From NCBI RefSeq assembly GCF_900107995.1, contig NZ_FNUM01000004.1, forward strand, positions 62,001 through 126,000: DNA of 64,000 nucleotides, given 5' to 3'. Positions 17,408-25,621 of this stretch are shown here, piece after piece. This DNA comes from Alcanivorax sp. DSM 26293. GTDB lineage: Bacteria; Pseudomonadota; Gammaproteobacteria; Pseudomonadales; Alcanivoracaceae. The notes beneath the pieces are model-generated. The model saw only the letters and a list, made by a program, of their open reading frames with translations, was not told where the DNA came from and made no database searches. The first letter of the stretch is position 1; the number at the start of each line of letters is the position of its first letter. Made by a program: the position numbers and the translations under genes.

Positions 17408-18628
17408 TTAATGGTTGTGGATGTCGAAACCGGACTTGGCCATTTCACTGGCCAGAAAAAAGGCGCCGCGGGTGACCACGCGGGTGCCCGGCTCAATGCC
17501 AGTGACGATGCGACGGTTTGCCAGTTGGCCGTTGAGCTGGATTTCCACGGGCTGGTAATGGCCCGGCTCCTCTTCCACGAACAACTGCCAATCACCATCG
17601 GGGCCACGGGTCAGCGCTTCTTCCGGGACGGTGAGCGCGTTCTCGGGTGCGGCTAACGACAACGCCACATCGGCGAACATGCCCGGGTGCAACAGATGGC
17701 CCGCATTGGGAATGGCCACGCGCACGGCCAGGGTGCGGGTGACCGGGTTGAGGCGGTGGCCGGACTGGATCACCTGGCCATCCACGGTGGTGTCACCCAC
17801 GATGACCCGCGCCGGGGTGCCGGTGGCGATTTGCAATCCGGGGGTGGGAGGAAGCGCGGCTTCGGCCCACAGTTCGGATTCATCCACCAGGGTGACCAGG
17901 GCACTGCCCGCGGTGAGCCACTGGCCTTGCTGGAAGGCATCTTCCAGCACCAGGCCATCGTCCGGGGCGGTGAGGGTGTAAACGCCCTTTTCACTCTTGC
18001 CCGCTTCGATGGCGGCAATGGCGTCATCATCCAGGCCGTAGCCTTTGGCGCGGGCGCGCAGGGACTGGTACTGACCCTGGGCATCCAGATAGCGCTGATT
18101 ACCCACGGTGCGACGCCCCAGATTATTCACCCGCCGCCAGGCATCGGCCGCCACCTGCAAATCACTTTGCAGTTGCGCCATGGCCGGGCTGAACAGGGTG
18201 GCAATGGGCTCGCCCTTTTTCAGGTGCTGGCCCAGGGTGGCGCTGCGTGATTGCACCTGGGAATCGATGCGCACCGGCACCACCCAGGTACGGTACTGGT
18301 TGCTGATGATTTCTGCCGGGACCGTGAGGGTTTGGGTGGCGTTGGTTTGCGGTTGCAGGGTGATGACTTGCAGGTTGAGCATGGCTTGCTGGTCGGCGGT
18401 TAGCTCCAGGACTGCTTCTTCCTCATGGGTGTCTTTGGCCGCGTCGCCGTGACCATGGCTATCATGATCGGCATTGCCGTCCGGTGCCGGCTGCCGGGCA
18501 TGCTGCTGTGTTTCGTTGCTTTCGTTGTGGGTATGGGCGTGGTCTTCTTCTGCCCAGACGGGGCTGGCCAGGGTTGCCAGCAGGGCAAGGGCCAGTGGGG
18601 ATTGTTTGAAACGTGTTTTGGTTTTCAT
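17408..18628 (-). CDS. RND periplasmic adaptor with His-rich N-terminus (CzcB/CusB-like)
   Basis: 406 residues from the ATG that gives a proper signal peptide (LALALLATLASPVWA). Right after cleavage comes a His/Asp-rich segment (HAHTHNESNE, HDSHGHGD) likely to bind Zn, Co or Cd. The core has VVPVRIDSQVQSRSATLGQHLKKGEPIATL (lipoyl half), an alpha-hairpin and the second lipoyl half LTAPDDGLVLED, then beta-barrel and membrane-proximal domains. It links the inner-membrane pump to the outer-membrane channel. It lies between channel and pump genes; a 92-base gap with a long palindrome separates it from the channel gene. Confidence 0.87.
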   Translation of the reverse strand: MKTKTRFKQSPLALALLATLASPVWAEEDHAHTHNESNETQQHARQPAPDGNADHDSHGHGDAAKDTHEEEAVLELTADQQAMLNLQVITLQPQTNATQTLTVPAEIISNQYRTWVVPVRIDSQVQSRSATLGQHLKKGEPIATLFSPAMAQLQSDLQVAADAWRRVNNLGRRTVGNQRYLDAQGQYQSLRARAKGYGLDDDAIAAIEAGKSEKGVYTLTAPDDGLVLEDAFQQGQWLTAGSALVTLVDESELWAEAALPPTPGLQIATGTPARVIVGDTTVDGQVIQSGHRLNPVTRTLAVRVAIPNAGHLLHPGMFADVALSLAAPENALTVPEEALTRGPDGDWQLFVEEEPGHYQPVEIQLNGQLANRRIVTGIEPGTRVVTRGAFFLASEMAKSGFDIHNH

Positions 18629-18649
18629 AAAAAATTTCCAAATTTTCCC

Positions 18650-18713
18650 GTAGGAGCGTCGCTCGCGGCGCGATTCCATACGTTTGTGATCGCGCCGCGA
18701 GCGACGCTCCTAC
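18650..18713. repeat. REP-like element, 25-base perfect inverted repeat
   Basis: Arms at 18650-18674 and 18689-18713 begin GTAGGAGCGTCGC and end in its complement, with a 14-base loop. Single copies of the same arm recur at 25465, 48897, 50017, 52897 and 53143 in this window. Confidence 0.9.
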
Positions 18714-18720
18714 GGCATTG

Positions 18721-19953
18721 TTAGTTAGCGAGGCTATTCAGCCAGTCATTAAGCTGGGCGCTTTGCTGGAGCCATTCGATCCAGGCCTGTTGCATGGCTT
18801 CGCGCAGGGCGATACCGGACAGGCGGGTATCCAGGCGCTGGTTGAGAGCCTGCAGGTAGCTCTGGGTGGTGAGCTCGCCCTGTTGCCAGACCCGTTCCAG
18901 CAGCGCGTCGCTGCGGGCCAGGGTGTCGCCGGTCAGTTGCTGCCAGGTTTGCCAGCGCTCACGGCGCTGCTGGTAATCGCGCAGGGCGCCGTCGAGCTGG
19001 GCGGCGATATCGGCGCGGGTTTTCTCCAGCAAGGCGCGGCGGGACTCGCTGTCGGCCAGGGCAGCCTGATAGCGATCGTTACCGGTATTGAAGATTTTCA
19101 GCGGCAGGCTGATATCCACGCCCCACAGGTTGTCGTCGCCTTCCTGGCCGACACTGAACCCCAGCGTGGGATCGGCCCGGCGCTGACGGCTCGCCAGGGT
19201 GGCGCCCTGCTCGGCCAGAGCCAGCTGCTGCTGGGCCAGACGCAGATCAAAGCTAACCGGCAGCCGTTGCGAGGTATCGGTACTGACTGCCACCGCTTGC
19301 CAATGGCGAGCCGCGGGCAGGGGCCGGCCCGGCTGGGCACTGGCTAACACCTGCCGCAACCGGGTCGCCGCCGCCGTGGCATCGCTTTCCGCTTCCGCCA
19401 GGGTCTGCTGGGCCTGGGCCAGGGACAGCCAGGCCAGTTGCGCATCCACCTGCCCCAGATCTCCGGCCTGTTCACGGCGCCGGATCAACTCACTGAGTGC
19501 GGACAGCTGCTGCTCCTGGGCGCGAGTGGCAGCCAGCCGGGCACGGGCGGCATCGAAGGCCACCAGCGCATTGAGGCTGTCCGCCAGCAAGCTGGCGCGG
19601 GCCTTGTCGGCGCGAAGTTGTGCCAGGGTGTCGCGCACCGCCACCGCATCGCGGCGGGCGCGCGCCTTGCCGGACCAGTCCAGGGTCTGGCTGAGCCCCA
19701 GGGTTCGGGTGGTTTCCGCGCTGTCTTCATAGCCGATGTTCAGCGCAGGGTTGTAGAGCGGCTGCGCCGCATCACGGTTTTCCGCCAGCCAGCGTTCCTG
19801 TTCGGCATTGATGGCACGGCTGGCGGGCAGGCTGTTGATCTGTTGTTGCAGCCAGCCGGCCCACTGGCCGGCGGGGGTGTCTGCCTGCAGCCGAGTGGCG
19901 CATAGCAGCAATAGCAGTGCGCAACCGCGCACTACGGGGGATAGACTTTCCAT
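18721..19953 (-). CDS. TolC-family outer membrane channel of the metal efflux system (CzcC/CusC-like)
   Basis: 410 residues with a signal peptide ending LQA. The two-fold repeated helical pattern of outer membrane factors is visible: YNPALNIGYEDS then LSQTLDWSGKARARRDAV, and in the second half PTLGFSVGQEGDDNLWGVDISLPL followed by long alpha-hairpins (RALLEKTRADIAAQLDGALRDYQQR in part). The length is typical of CzcC. It forms the exit duct for the adaptor and pump encoded downstream. Confidence 0.87.
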   Translation of the reverse strand: MESLSPVVRGCALLLLLCATRLQADTPAGQWAGWLQQQINSLPASRAINAEQERWLAENRDAAQPLYNPALNIGYEDSAETTRTLGLSQTLDWSGKARARRDAVAVRDTLAQLRADKARASLLADSLNALVAFDAARARLAATRAQEQQLSALSELIRRREQAGDLGQVDAQLAWLSLAQAQQTLAEAESDATAAATRLRQVLASAQPGRPLPAARHWQAVAVSTDTSQRLPVSFDLRLAQQQLALAEQGATLASRQRRADPTLGFSVGQEGDDNLWGVDISLPLKIFNTGNDRYQAALADSESRRALLEKTRADIAAQLDGALRDYQQRRERWQTWQQLTGDTLARSDALLERVWQQGELTTQSYLQALNQRLDTRLSGIALREAMQQAWIEWLQQSAQLNDWLNSLAN

Positions 19954-20020
19954 GGGAAAGCTCCTGATCGATTATCCGGAATCTGTCGCGCTCAGGCGCA
20001 ACTCGGGCTCGGAAAGGCGA

Positions 20021-20314
20021 TCAGGCGATGGGAGGGCGAAACGGATTATCCGCCGGCGCGTCCGGCAAGGGGGGTCGCAACGCCAGGACGGTTGCCGGCG
20101 GTGCAGGCAAACGGGCGGGGGCGCATTCCATACTGGCCATGAAGCCATGGCACTGGCAGCAGTGGTCCCCGCCGGCATCCAGCACGTCCAGCGGGACAGG
20201 GGCATCATCGAGCTGTTCCACGGCCACGTCGGCATCGTGCTCATGATGCATGGCATCAAGCACCAGCACGTGTGTGCAGATGATCAGCAGCAATGTCCAG
20301 ACCAGTGCTTTCAT
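20021..20314 (-). CDS. Small exported His/Cys-rich protein (CzcI-like)
   Basis: 97 residues: an N-terminal hydrophobic segment (VWTLLLIICTHVLVL), then MHHEHDAD and GGDHCCQCHG, clear metal-binding clusters, and a proline-rich tail. Position at the head of a czcCBA-type operon, 67 bases before the channel gene, and the His/Cys pattern resemble CzcI, a small periplasmic protein linked to czc regulation. The assignment rests on context and composition, not on a full-length match. Confidence 0.65.
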   Translation of the reverse strand: MKALVWTLLLIICTHVLVLDAMHHEHDADVAVEQLDDAPVPLDVLDAGGDHCCQCHGFMASMECAPARLPAPPATVLALRPPLPDAPADNPFRPPIA

Positions 20315-20451
20315 GGTGCCTGCCGTGGGTTAGGGGAGGGTCTACTCTGCAAAGAGAGAAGACCCCGGTCAAGGCATTTAGTTTCATCCGGTCATTCACA
20401 GACGCGGCGGCAGACGGCACAGTAACGGCCCCCTTTCTGACGAGAGATATC

Positions 20452-20874
20452 ATGAGCCGCCTGGAAGAAGTCCGTGATTCCGTTCTTGCCCACCCCCTGC
20501 ACCGCGCCTGCGAACTGGAACTGCTCAGCGCCGGCGAAGGTCGCAGTGAGGTGCGTTTTACGGTCAACGAGTTCACCACCAATCCCATGGGTGCCCTGCA
20601 CGGCGGCATCGTCTATGCACTGATGGACGTGGCCTGCTTCTTTGCCGTGGTGCCGTCGTTATCCGCCGACCAGCAACCGGTGACGGTGGAAACCCACAGC
20701 AGTGTGCTGCGTGCGGCCATGAAAGGGGAAACCGTGGTGATTCGCGCCCGGCTGGATCGTCTGGGCCGCACCCTGGCGGCCATGCGGGCGGAAGCCCTGG
20801 CGGTCAATGCCAGCGGCGAAGAGCGCCTGATTGCCACCGGTTCTGTGACCAAGGCGATTACCACCGTCCGTTAG
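20452..20874 (+). CDS. PaaI-type hotdog thioesterase
   Basis: 140 residues from the ATG at MSRLEEV; the frame continues upstream but without protein-like sequence. The hotdog active-site segment NPMGALHGGIVYALMDVACFFA is clear, with the HGG turn and the Asp on the central helix, and the later ETHSSVLRAAMKGETVVIRARLDR strands fit the family. It would hydrolyse acyl-CoA or aryl-CoA thioesters. It is divergent from the metal efflux operon and followed by its own terminator. Confidence 0.87.
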   Translation: MSRLEEVRDSVLAHPLHRACELELLSAGEGRSEVRFTVNEFTTNPMGALHGGIVYALMDVACFFAVVPSLSADQQPVTVETHSSVLRAAMKGETVVIRARLDRLGRTLAAMRAEALAVNASGEERLIATGSVTKAITTVR

Positions 20875-20940
20875 CGCGCCATTCGTGAACCTTCCCGCTT
20901 TTTGCATATGGGGAAGACTCCCTGCATAACGCCTTGCAAT

Positions 20941-20962
20941 GCCCCGGTTACCGGGGCGTTTT
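20941..20962 (+). terminator. Intrinsic terminator of the thioesterase gene
   Basis: GCCCCGG-TTA-CCGGGGC followed by GTTTTCC. Confidence 0.75.
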
Positions 20963-21158
20963 CCCCCTGATTTGCCGCTGTTTTGTCCATGCCGGACAAA
21001 CGGCAGAACAGGCAGCATGACCGGAACCTTCCTCAACCTGCCATCAATTGTCAGCGCAGAGACCCGCGGGTATCGTCAAAGGTGACGGTCCGGCGGGCGA
21101 TTCCTGCTATTTCACCCGGTTTTGCCACGCCCGGAGCTGCATGAATGAGGATAAGAAT

Positions 21159-21608
21159 ATGTATCAGGTCATGCTCGTTGATGATGAGGATTACATCCTC
21201 AAGGCCCTCAAACGGACCATCAACATGTACACCGACTGGGACGTGGAAACCTACCAGGATCCCCGGGAAGCCCTGCGCCGGGCCCGCACCACGGTTTTCG
21301 ATGCGGTGATTACCGATTACATGATGCCCGAGCTGAATGGCCTGGAGTTGCTGCAGGAACTCCGTGACCTGCAGCCCGATACCATCCGCATTCTGCTCAC
21401 CGGGGTCATCGATATCGAAACGGTCATGTCTGCCATCAACAAGGCCGGCGCATTCCGCTTTATTCCCAAGCCCTGGGATGACGAACAACTGCTGGGCAAT
21501 ATTCGCGAAGGCCTCAAGTTCCGCGATATCCTGCTGGAAAACCGCATCCTGGCGGAGACCGTTCGCGAACAACGCCAGACCCTGCGCAGTCTTGGCTACG
21601 AGGGCTAA
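21159..21608 (+). CDS. Receiver-only response regulator
   Basis: 149 residues from the ATG at MYQVMLVDDED, preceded by GAGGATAAG; an ATG six codons upstream is an alternative. It has all receiver residues: acidic pair VDDED, phospho-acceptor in ITDYMMPE (about D52), ILLTG and the PKPWDDEQL lysine. After the receiver there is only a helical tail, with no output domain, so it must act by protein contact, perhaps as a phosphate relay for the kinase that starts 33 bases downstream. The PKPWDD form is common in RpfG-like receivers. Confidence 0.85.
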   Translation: MYQVMLVDDEDYILKALKRTINMYTDWDVETYQDPREALRRARTTVFDAVITDYMMPELNGLELLQELRDLQPDTIRILLTGVIDIETVMSAINKAGAFRFIPKPWDDEQLLGNIREGLKFRDILLENRILAETVREQRQTLRSLGYEG

Positions 21609-21641
21609 CCGCCGCTAGCCGAATACAGGACGACACGTTTC

Positions 21642-23099
21642 ATGGAAAGCATTCTTGGCAAAGCCGATATCGGCTTCGGCATGGAAGCACAGGGCCTTTT
21701 CCTGGTGTCTTCCACCGTTATTCTTCTGATCATCATCTTCTTTCTCTACAAGACCTACCGGACGTCCATCAATGTGGAAGCCAAGTTGTCGGAGTTTGCG
21801 TCCCTGACGGATAACCGTTTCGGACGCAAGCTGCATTTGATCGAAGTGAATGCGGATGAGTACAAACTCAACAAGACCCTGCTCGGCCCCCTGGCGCGGA
21901 TCATCGATGAATACTGTGTGCTGACCACGGATAACCGGGGCACCATTACCTTTGCCAACGGCAAGTTTCTGTCTCTCAGCGGTCACGCCTTTTCCCAGTT
22001 GATCGGTCAACACGAAAGCATCCATCACCCGGACAGCCAGGACAGCGGCCTGCCCATGATGCAATGCAAGCATGCGGCGTCCGGAGTCTGGAATGGGGAA
22101 GTCTGCAACCAGCGGGAAGATGGCAGCCTTTACTGGATGAACATGTTCCTGTTTCCGCTTTCCTATATTTCCGACGAGGATGACGGTTTTATCTATTTTG
22201 GTACGGACATTACCGATATCAAAACCGAGAACAATCAACTGATTCAGGAAGTGAAAGAGAAAGACCAGAAACTCAGCCATGTGGAAACCATGCTGCTGCA
22301 CTCGGAAAAAATGGCGTCGCTTGGCACGATCTCCGCGGGCATCGCCCACGAGATCAACAATCCGATTGCCATGCTGTCTTCCAATCTGAACCGTTCCCGG
22401 GAATACCTGGACACCATGTCGAAGGTGATCACCGGATTGCAAAAGCGCATCAGCGCAGAAAAATTTGAGCAATTTCTGCAATCCGAGGCGGGCCTGAAGA
22501 TCGAGGCAAAAAAACTGCGCTTTATCCTGGAAGACCACCCGGCGCTGATTGACGAAACCAGCGAGGGCATTGAGCGCATCAAACAAATTATCCGCGATCT
22601 GAAAAACTTCTCTCACAATCAGCCGGAACACTTCTCTCCGACCAACATCGCCACCTGCATCGCCACGTCACTGAACCTGGCCAAGCATGAACTGAAAAAC
22701 CGCATTCATGTCAGCCACGCCAATCTGGAATCCCTGCCACTGATTCCCGGCTCGGAGAGTCAGCTTTCCCAGGTGTTCATGAATTTGTTCGTCAACGCGG
22801 CACAGGCCATTGAGGGTAAAGGCACCATCACCATTGCCGCGGACTGTGATGACGCGTGGTGCACACTGACGGTTACCGATGACGGACCCGGGATTCCGGG
22901 CGAGCATCTGGAACAGATCTTCGAACCTTTCTACACCACCAAGCCCATCGGCAAGGGGACCGGGCTCGGCCTGTCGATCTGTCATGACATCATTCGCCAC
23001 CATGGCGGCATCATGACTGTGGAAAGCACACCTGGCACGGGCACTACCTTCATCATCAAGCTGCCGTTGAAGCAGTCTGACAACGTCCATGCCGCCTGA
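21642..23099 (+). CDS. Membrane-anchored PAS sensor histidine kinase
   Basis: 485 residues. One N-terminal transmembrane segment (about 14-36), then a PAS domain with DNRGTITFANGKFLSLSGH and an attached PAC segment (WNGEVCNQREDGSLYWMN). The dimerisation helix has MASLGTISAGIAHEINNPIAML, His near residue 236, followed by an N box (MNLFVNAAQAIEG), DDGPGIPGEHL and GTGLGLSICHDIIRHHGG. Signal is unknown but sensed in the cytoplasm through PAS. It lies between a receiver-only regulator and an unknown protein whose start overlaps its end, so all three probably form one module. Confidence 0.88.
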   Translation: MESILGKADIGFGMEAQGLFLVSSTVILLIIIFFLYKTYRTSINVEAKLSEFASLTDNRFGRKLHLIEVNADEYKLNKTLLGPLARIIDEYCVLTTDNRGTITFANGKFLSLSGHAFSQLIGQHESIHHPDSQDSGLPMMQCKHAASGVWNGEVCNQREDGSLYWMNMFLFPLSYISDEDDGFIYFGTDITDIKTENNQLIQEVKEKDQKLSHVETMLLHSEKMASLGTISAGIAHEINNPIAMLSSNLNRSREYLDTMSKVITGLQKRISAEKFEQFLQSEAGLKIEAKKLRFILEDHPALIDETSEGIERIKQIIRDLKNFSHNQPEHFSPTNIATCIATSLNLAKHELKNRIHVSHANLESLPLIPGSESQLSQVFMNLFVNAAQAIEGKGTITIAADCDDAWCTLTVTDDGPGIPGEHLEQIFEPFYTTKPIGKGTGLGLSICHDIIRHHGGIMTVESTPGTGTTFIIKLPLKQSDNVHAA

Positions 23100-23772
23100 T
23101 TATGTGTACACCCTCACCACACCGGAAGGCGTTCAACAACGCATTCCCATCGAGCTTGTCGATGATGCCATCGCCATCCCCGACCGTTTCTCGCCGCCGG
23201 CCTGGGCAGCGCTGACTTATCATCAGTGCAGCCACTGCCCGTTGAACAAGGAGACACATCGCTACTGCCCCATCGCCCTCAATCTGGCTTTTCTGTTGCC
23301 GGAATCCGCGCTGGGTGACTCGTTTCAGACTGTTACCGTGGAAGTGGACACCCCGCAGCGTCAGTACCGGCAGACCACCACGCTGCAGCGGGCGTTAAGT
23401 TCACTGTTCGGTTTGATCTGCGCTCTCAGTGACTGCCCCCATACCCGCTTCCTGCGGCCCATGGCCCGGTTCCATCTGCCCCTCAGCAGCGCCAGTGAAA
23501 CCCTGGTGCGTTCCGCCAGCCTCTTCCTGCTGCAACAGCATATGGCGGATCGCCTGGATAGCCAGGACCCATTGGCAGAACTGAATGCACGCTATGCGGC
23601 GCTCAATGAATTGAACCGCTGCTTTACGCGGCGTCTGCGCGGCAAGCGCACCTCCGATGCCCCCATCAATGCGCTGGTGCTGCTGAATGTCACCGCACGG
23701 GAAATGCACTGGAATCTGGAAGAAGAACTGGCCAGTCTGGCGCCGCTGTTTGGCAATGACAGCGACGCCTGA
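23089..23772 (+). CDS. Conserved protein of unknown function (DUF6901-like)
   Basis: 227 residues, overlapping the kinase stop by 11 bases. The pattern HQCSHCPLNKETHRYCPIALNLAF has three cysteines that could bind a metal, and SLFGLICALSDCPHTRFLRPMARFHLP is a strongly conserved-looking block. From memory this fits the family named DUF6901, which has no established role; the domain name should be checked. The overlapping start implies translation coupled to the kinase, so a signalling or output role in that system is the best guess. Confidence 0.7.
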   Translation: MPPDYVYTLTTPEGVQQRIPIELVDDAIAIPDRFSPPAWAALTYHQCSHCPLNKETHRYCPIALNLAFLLPESALGDSFQTVTVEVDTPQRQYRQTTTLQRALSSLFGLICALSDCPHTRFLRPMARFHLPLSSASETLVRSASLFLLQQHMADRLDSQDPLAELNARYAALNELNRCFTRRLRGKRTSDAPINALVLLNVTAREMHWNLEEELASLAPLFGNDSDA

Positions 23773-23797
23773 GGCCTGTGAGGGATGAGGTCAGAGG

Positions 23798-24859
23798 CTA
23801 CTGGTCGGCACCCAGGTAGCGGTTCAGTACCTTGCGCCATTCCTCGGAAGGGAGAATTTCGAGCATGGCCTGGTCGATAGGCTCACGGAGCTGGCTGCCA
23901 TTGGCCACGGCAAATGCATAGCTTTCTTCCCGGACCAGCTTGGGCAACACCAGCACCTGGGAAGCCTCACGCTCGCGCAGCATGTAGCGCATTACCGGGG
24001 CATCCGATACCAAGGCATCCACCTCACCGAGCACCACCGCACGCATGGCTTTCTCCAGATTCGGATAGGTCCGGTAGTTGAGCCCTTCGCCCACCAGCCA
24101 TTGCTCACCACTGGTGGCCTCCACCACGGCGGTTTCCACTCTGGGCAGATCCCCGGCCCCGGCCACCCGGGTCTGTAACTGATTAACGGTAACACTGGAG
24201 GCAATGGCGGCGGTGAAACCGGAAATGGTAATGATGCTGACAAACATCCACACTAGGCCGACGACCCGGCCACCGGCGCTGACCGGTGCCTTGTCACCAT
24301 AGCCCACGGTGGTCATGGTCACTGCGGACCACCAAAAGCCGCTGCCGATCCCCTGGCCGGCGGAGCCGCCAAACTGCTCCGGGTTCTTCTTGCGCTCGAA
24401 CAGCCACACCAGCAACCCCACCAGCAGCAACACCAGGCCCAGGGCCAGCACGGCGGAGAAAAACTTCCAGGAAAACAGGCCGTGCAGGGTCGCCATCCAG
24501 CCGCTGGCTTCGGTGCGGGTGGCAATGCCCAAGCCGGCGCGATACATGGGCTGGGTAAAATCCAGACGCCGCTCCCGGTCGGCGGTGACACTGATGGCAC
24601 CGATGGCCACGTCCGCCTGGCCCAGTTCCACCGCCGTCAGCATTTCCGCCACGGTTTTATAGGGGCGGAAGCGATACTCATAACCCGCGTTTTTAGCAAC
24701 CTGCTCCCATAGCTCCACGCTCACACCATCCCAGCGATCCCCATTCTGAAAGCTGAACGGCGGTGAGGCCTTCACGGCCACGGTGAGGGGAGCGGCACTG
24801 GCCGACGCCATCCACGCGCACAGGCACGCCATCAACAAAACACGTATTCTTATTCTCAC
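23798..24859 (-). CDS. GluR0-like ligand-gated potassium channel
   Basis: 353 residues. A signal peptide (ending ASA) leads to a bacterial type-3 solute-binding half-domain (LTVAVKASPPFSF, GQADVAIGAISVTADRERRLDFTQP). Then come a transmembrane helix (about 132-154), a pore loop with TMTTVGYGD at 181-189, a second helix, and the second half of the binding domain (AVVLGEVDALVSDAPVMRYML). This is the exact build of prokaryotic ionotropic glutamate receptors: an amino-acid-binding clamshell split by a K+-selective pore. It has no third helix. The ligand is unknown. It is divergent from a cupredoxin-like protein gene 29 bases away. Confidence 0.9.
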   Translation of the reverse strand: MRIRIRVLLMACLCAWMASASAAPLTVAVKASPPFSFQNGDRWDGVSVELWEQVAKNAGYEYRFRPYKTVAEMLTAVELGQADVAIGAISVTADRERRLDFTQPMYRAGLGIATRTEASGWMATLHGLFSWKFFSAVLALGLVLLLVGLLVWLFERKKNPEQFGGSAGQGIGSGFWWSAVTMTTVGYGDKAPVSAGGRVVGLVWMFVSIITISGFTAAIASSVTVNQLQTRVAGAGDLPRVETAVVEATSGEQWLVGEGLNYRTYPNLEKAMRAVVLGEVDALVSDAPVMRYMLREREASQVLVLPKLVREESYAFAVANGSQLREPIDQAMLEILPSEEWRKVLNRYLGADQ

Positions 24860-24888
24860 AGAGATCCCTCCACTTCATTCACGATGCC

Positions 24889-25362
24889 ATGCCTGACCGA
24901 CTGAAATACCCTGTTGTTTTACTGCTGGCCGGCACGCTGTCTCTATCGCAGGGTAGCGGGGCCCATGGCTTTCTGCCAGACGAGATCCCCATGGCGGCGG
25001 GCACAGCACTGCGAAACCCGGCAGATTTCCCCATCGTGTCCGTGAATTTTTACAATTCCTGGACCCCAAGCCGCCTGGATATCCCGCATCAACACAGTGT
25101 GCGGTTACGCCTGACAAACCGCAGTGATGACTGGCACCTGTTTGCCCTGGGCGATGACGCGGCCCTGCGCGACCAGGCGCTGATACATAAATTAATGCCG
25201 GATCTGCGCAAGGATTACCCCAACACCCGCCTGAGTGAACCGGGCAGCACGGTGACGTTGCCGTGGCGGTTTGATCGGGAAGGAACATTCAGCCTGCGCT
25301 GTGTCAGGGCCGCGCATCAGGGGCGGAGCGAGGCGCTGACTATCGAGGTGGCACCACGATAG
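24889..25362 (+). CDS. Exported cupredoxin-like protein, function unknown
   Basis: 157 residues with a signal peptide ending SGAHG. Beta-rich mature part with RLRLTNRSDDWHLFALG and LPWRFDREGTFSLRCVRAAHQG: a His after a strand pair and a Cys-x4-His near the C-terminus, the layout of cupredoxin copper sites, but the axial Met is not evident. It could be a degenerate cupredoxin or an immunoglobulin-like periplasmic protein. Its promoter must lie in or next to the 29 bases shared with the divergent channel gene, inside one or both coding starts. Confidence 0.65.
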   Translation: MPDRLKYPVVLLLAGTLSLSQGSGAHGFLPDEIPMAAGTALRNPADFPIVSVNFYNSWTPSRLDIPHQHSVRLRLTNRSDDWHLFALGDDAALRDQALIHKLMPDLRKDYPNTRLSEPGSTVTLPWRFDREGTFSLRCVRAAHQGRSEALTIEVAPR

Positions 25363-25373
25363 CCCAGTTGCGG

Positions 25374-25489
25374 GAAACGAGGAGCGAGGAGCGAAAACCT
25401 GACTTCGCAACTTGCAGATTTTGACTTTCGAAACTCGTTTCTCGTAACTCGCCAGCGCCGGGTTATCGCGCCGCGAGCGACGCTCCTAC
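25374..25489. repeat. Two dispersed repeat copies in tandem
   Basis: 25374-25462 is an imperfect palindrome beginning AACGAGGAGCGAGGAGCGAA and closing with TTTCGAAACTCGTTTCTCGT; the same motif recurs near 33335, 38869 and 49920. It is followed by one arm of the GTAGGAGCGTCGC element (25465-25489). Confidence 0.8.
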
Positions 25490-25563
25490 AGGGGATCTTT
25501 CTGAAGGATTTGAACCCTGGCTCAGTGCACCCTACCTTTTCAAAAACCGTGGGCGTTTTCGCC

Positions 25564-25590
25564 AAAAAAAAGCCCCGGAAGAACCGGGGC
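25564..25590 (-). terminator. Intrinsic terminator of the RND drug-type pump operon
   Basis: On the minus strand GCCCCGG/CCGGGGC with a five-base loop is followed by eight T. Confidence 0.88.
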
Positions 25591-25621
25591 CAAGGGGAAG
25601 CCGGTGATGACCGGCATTTCA

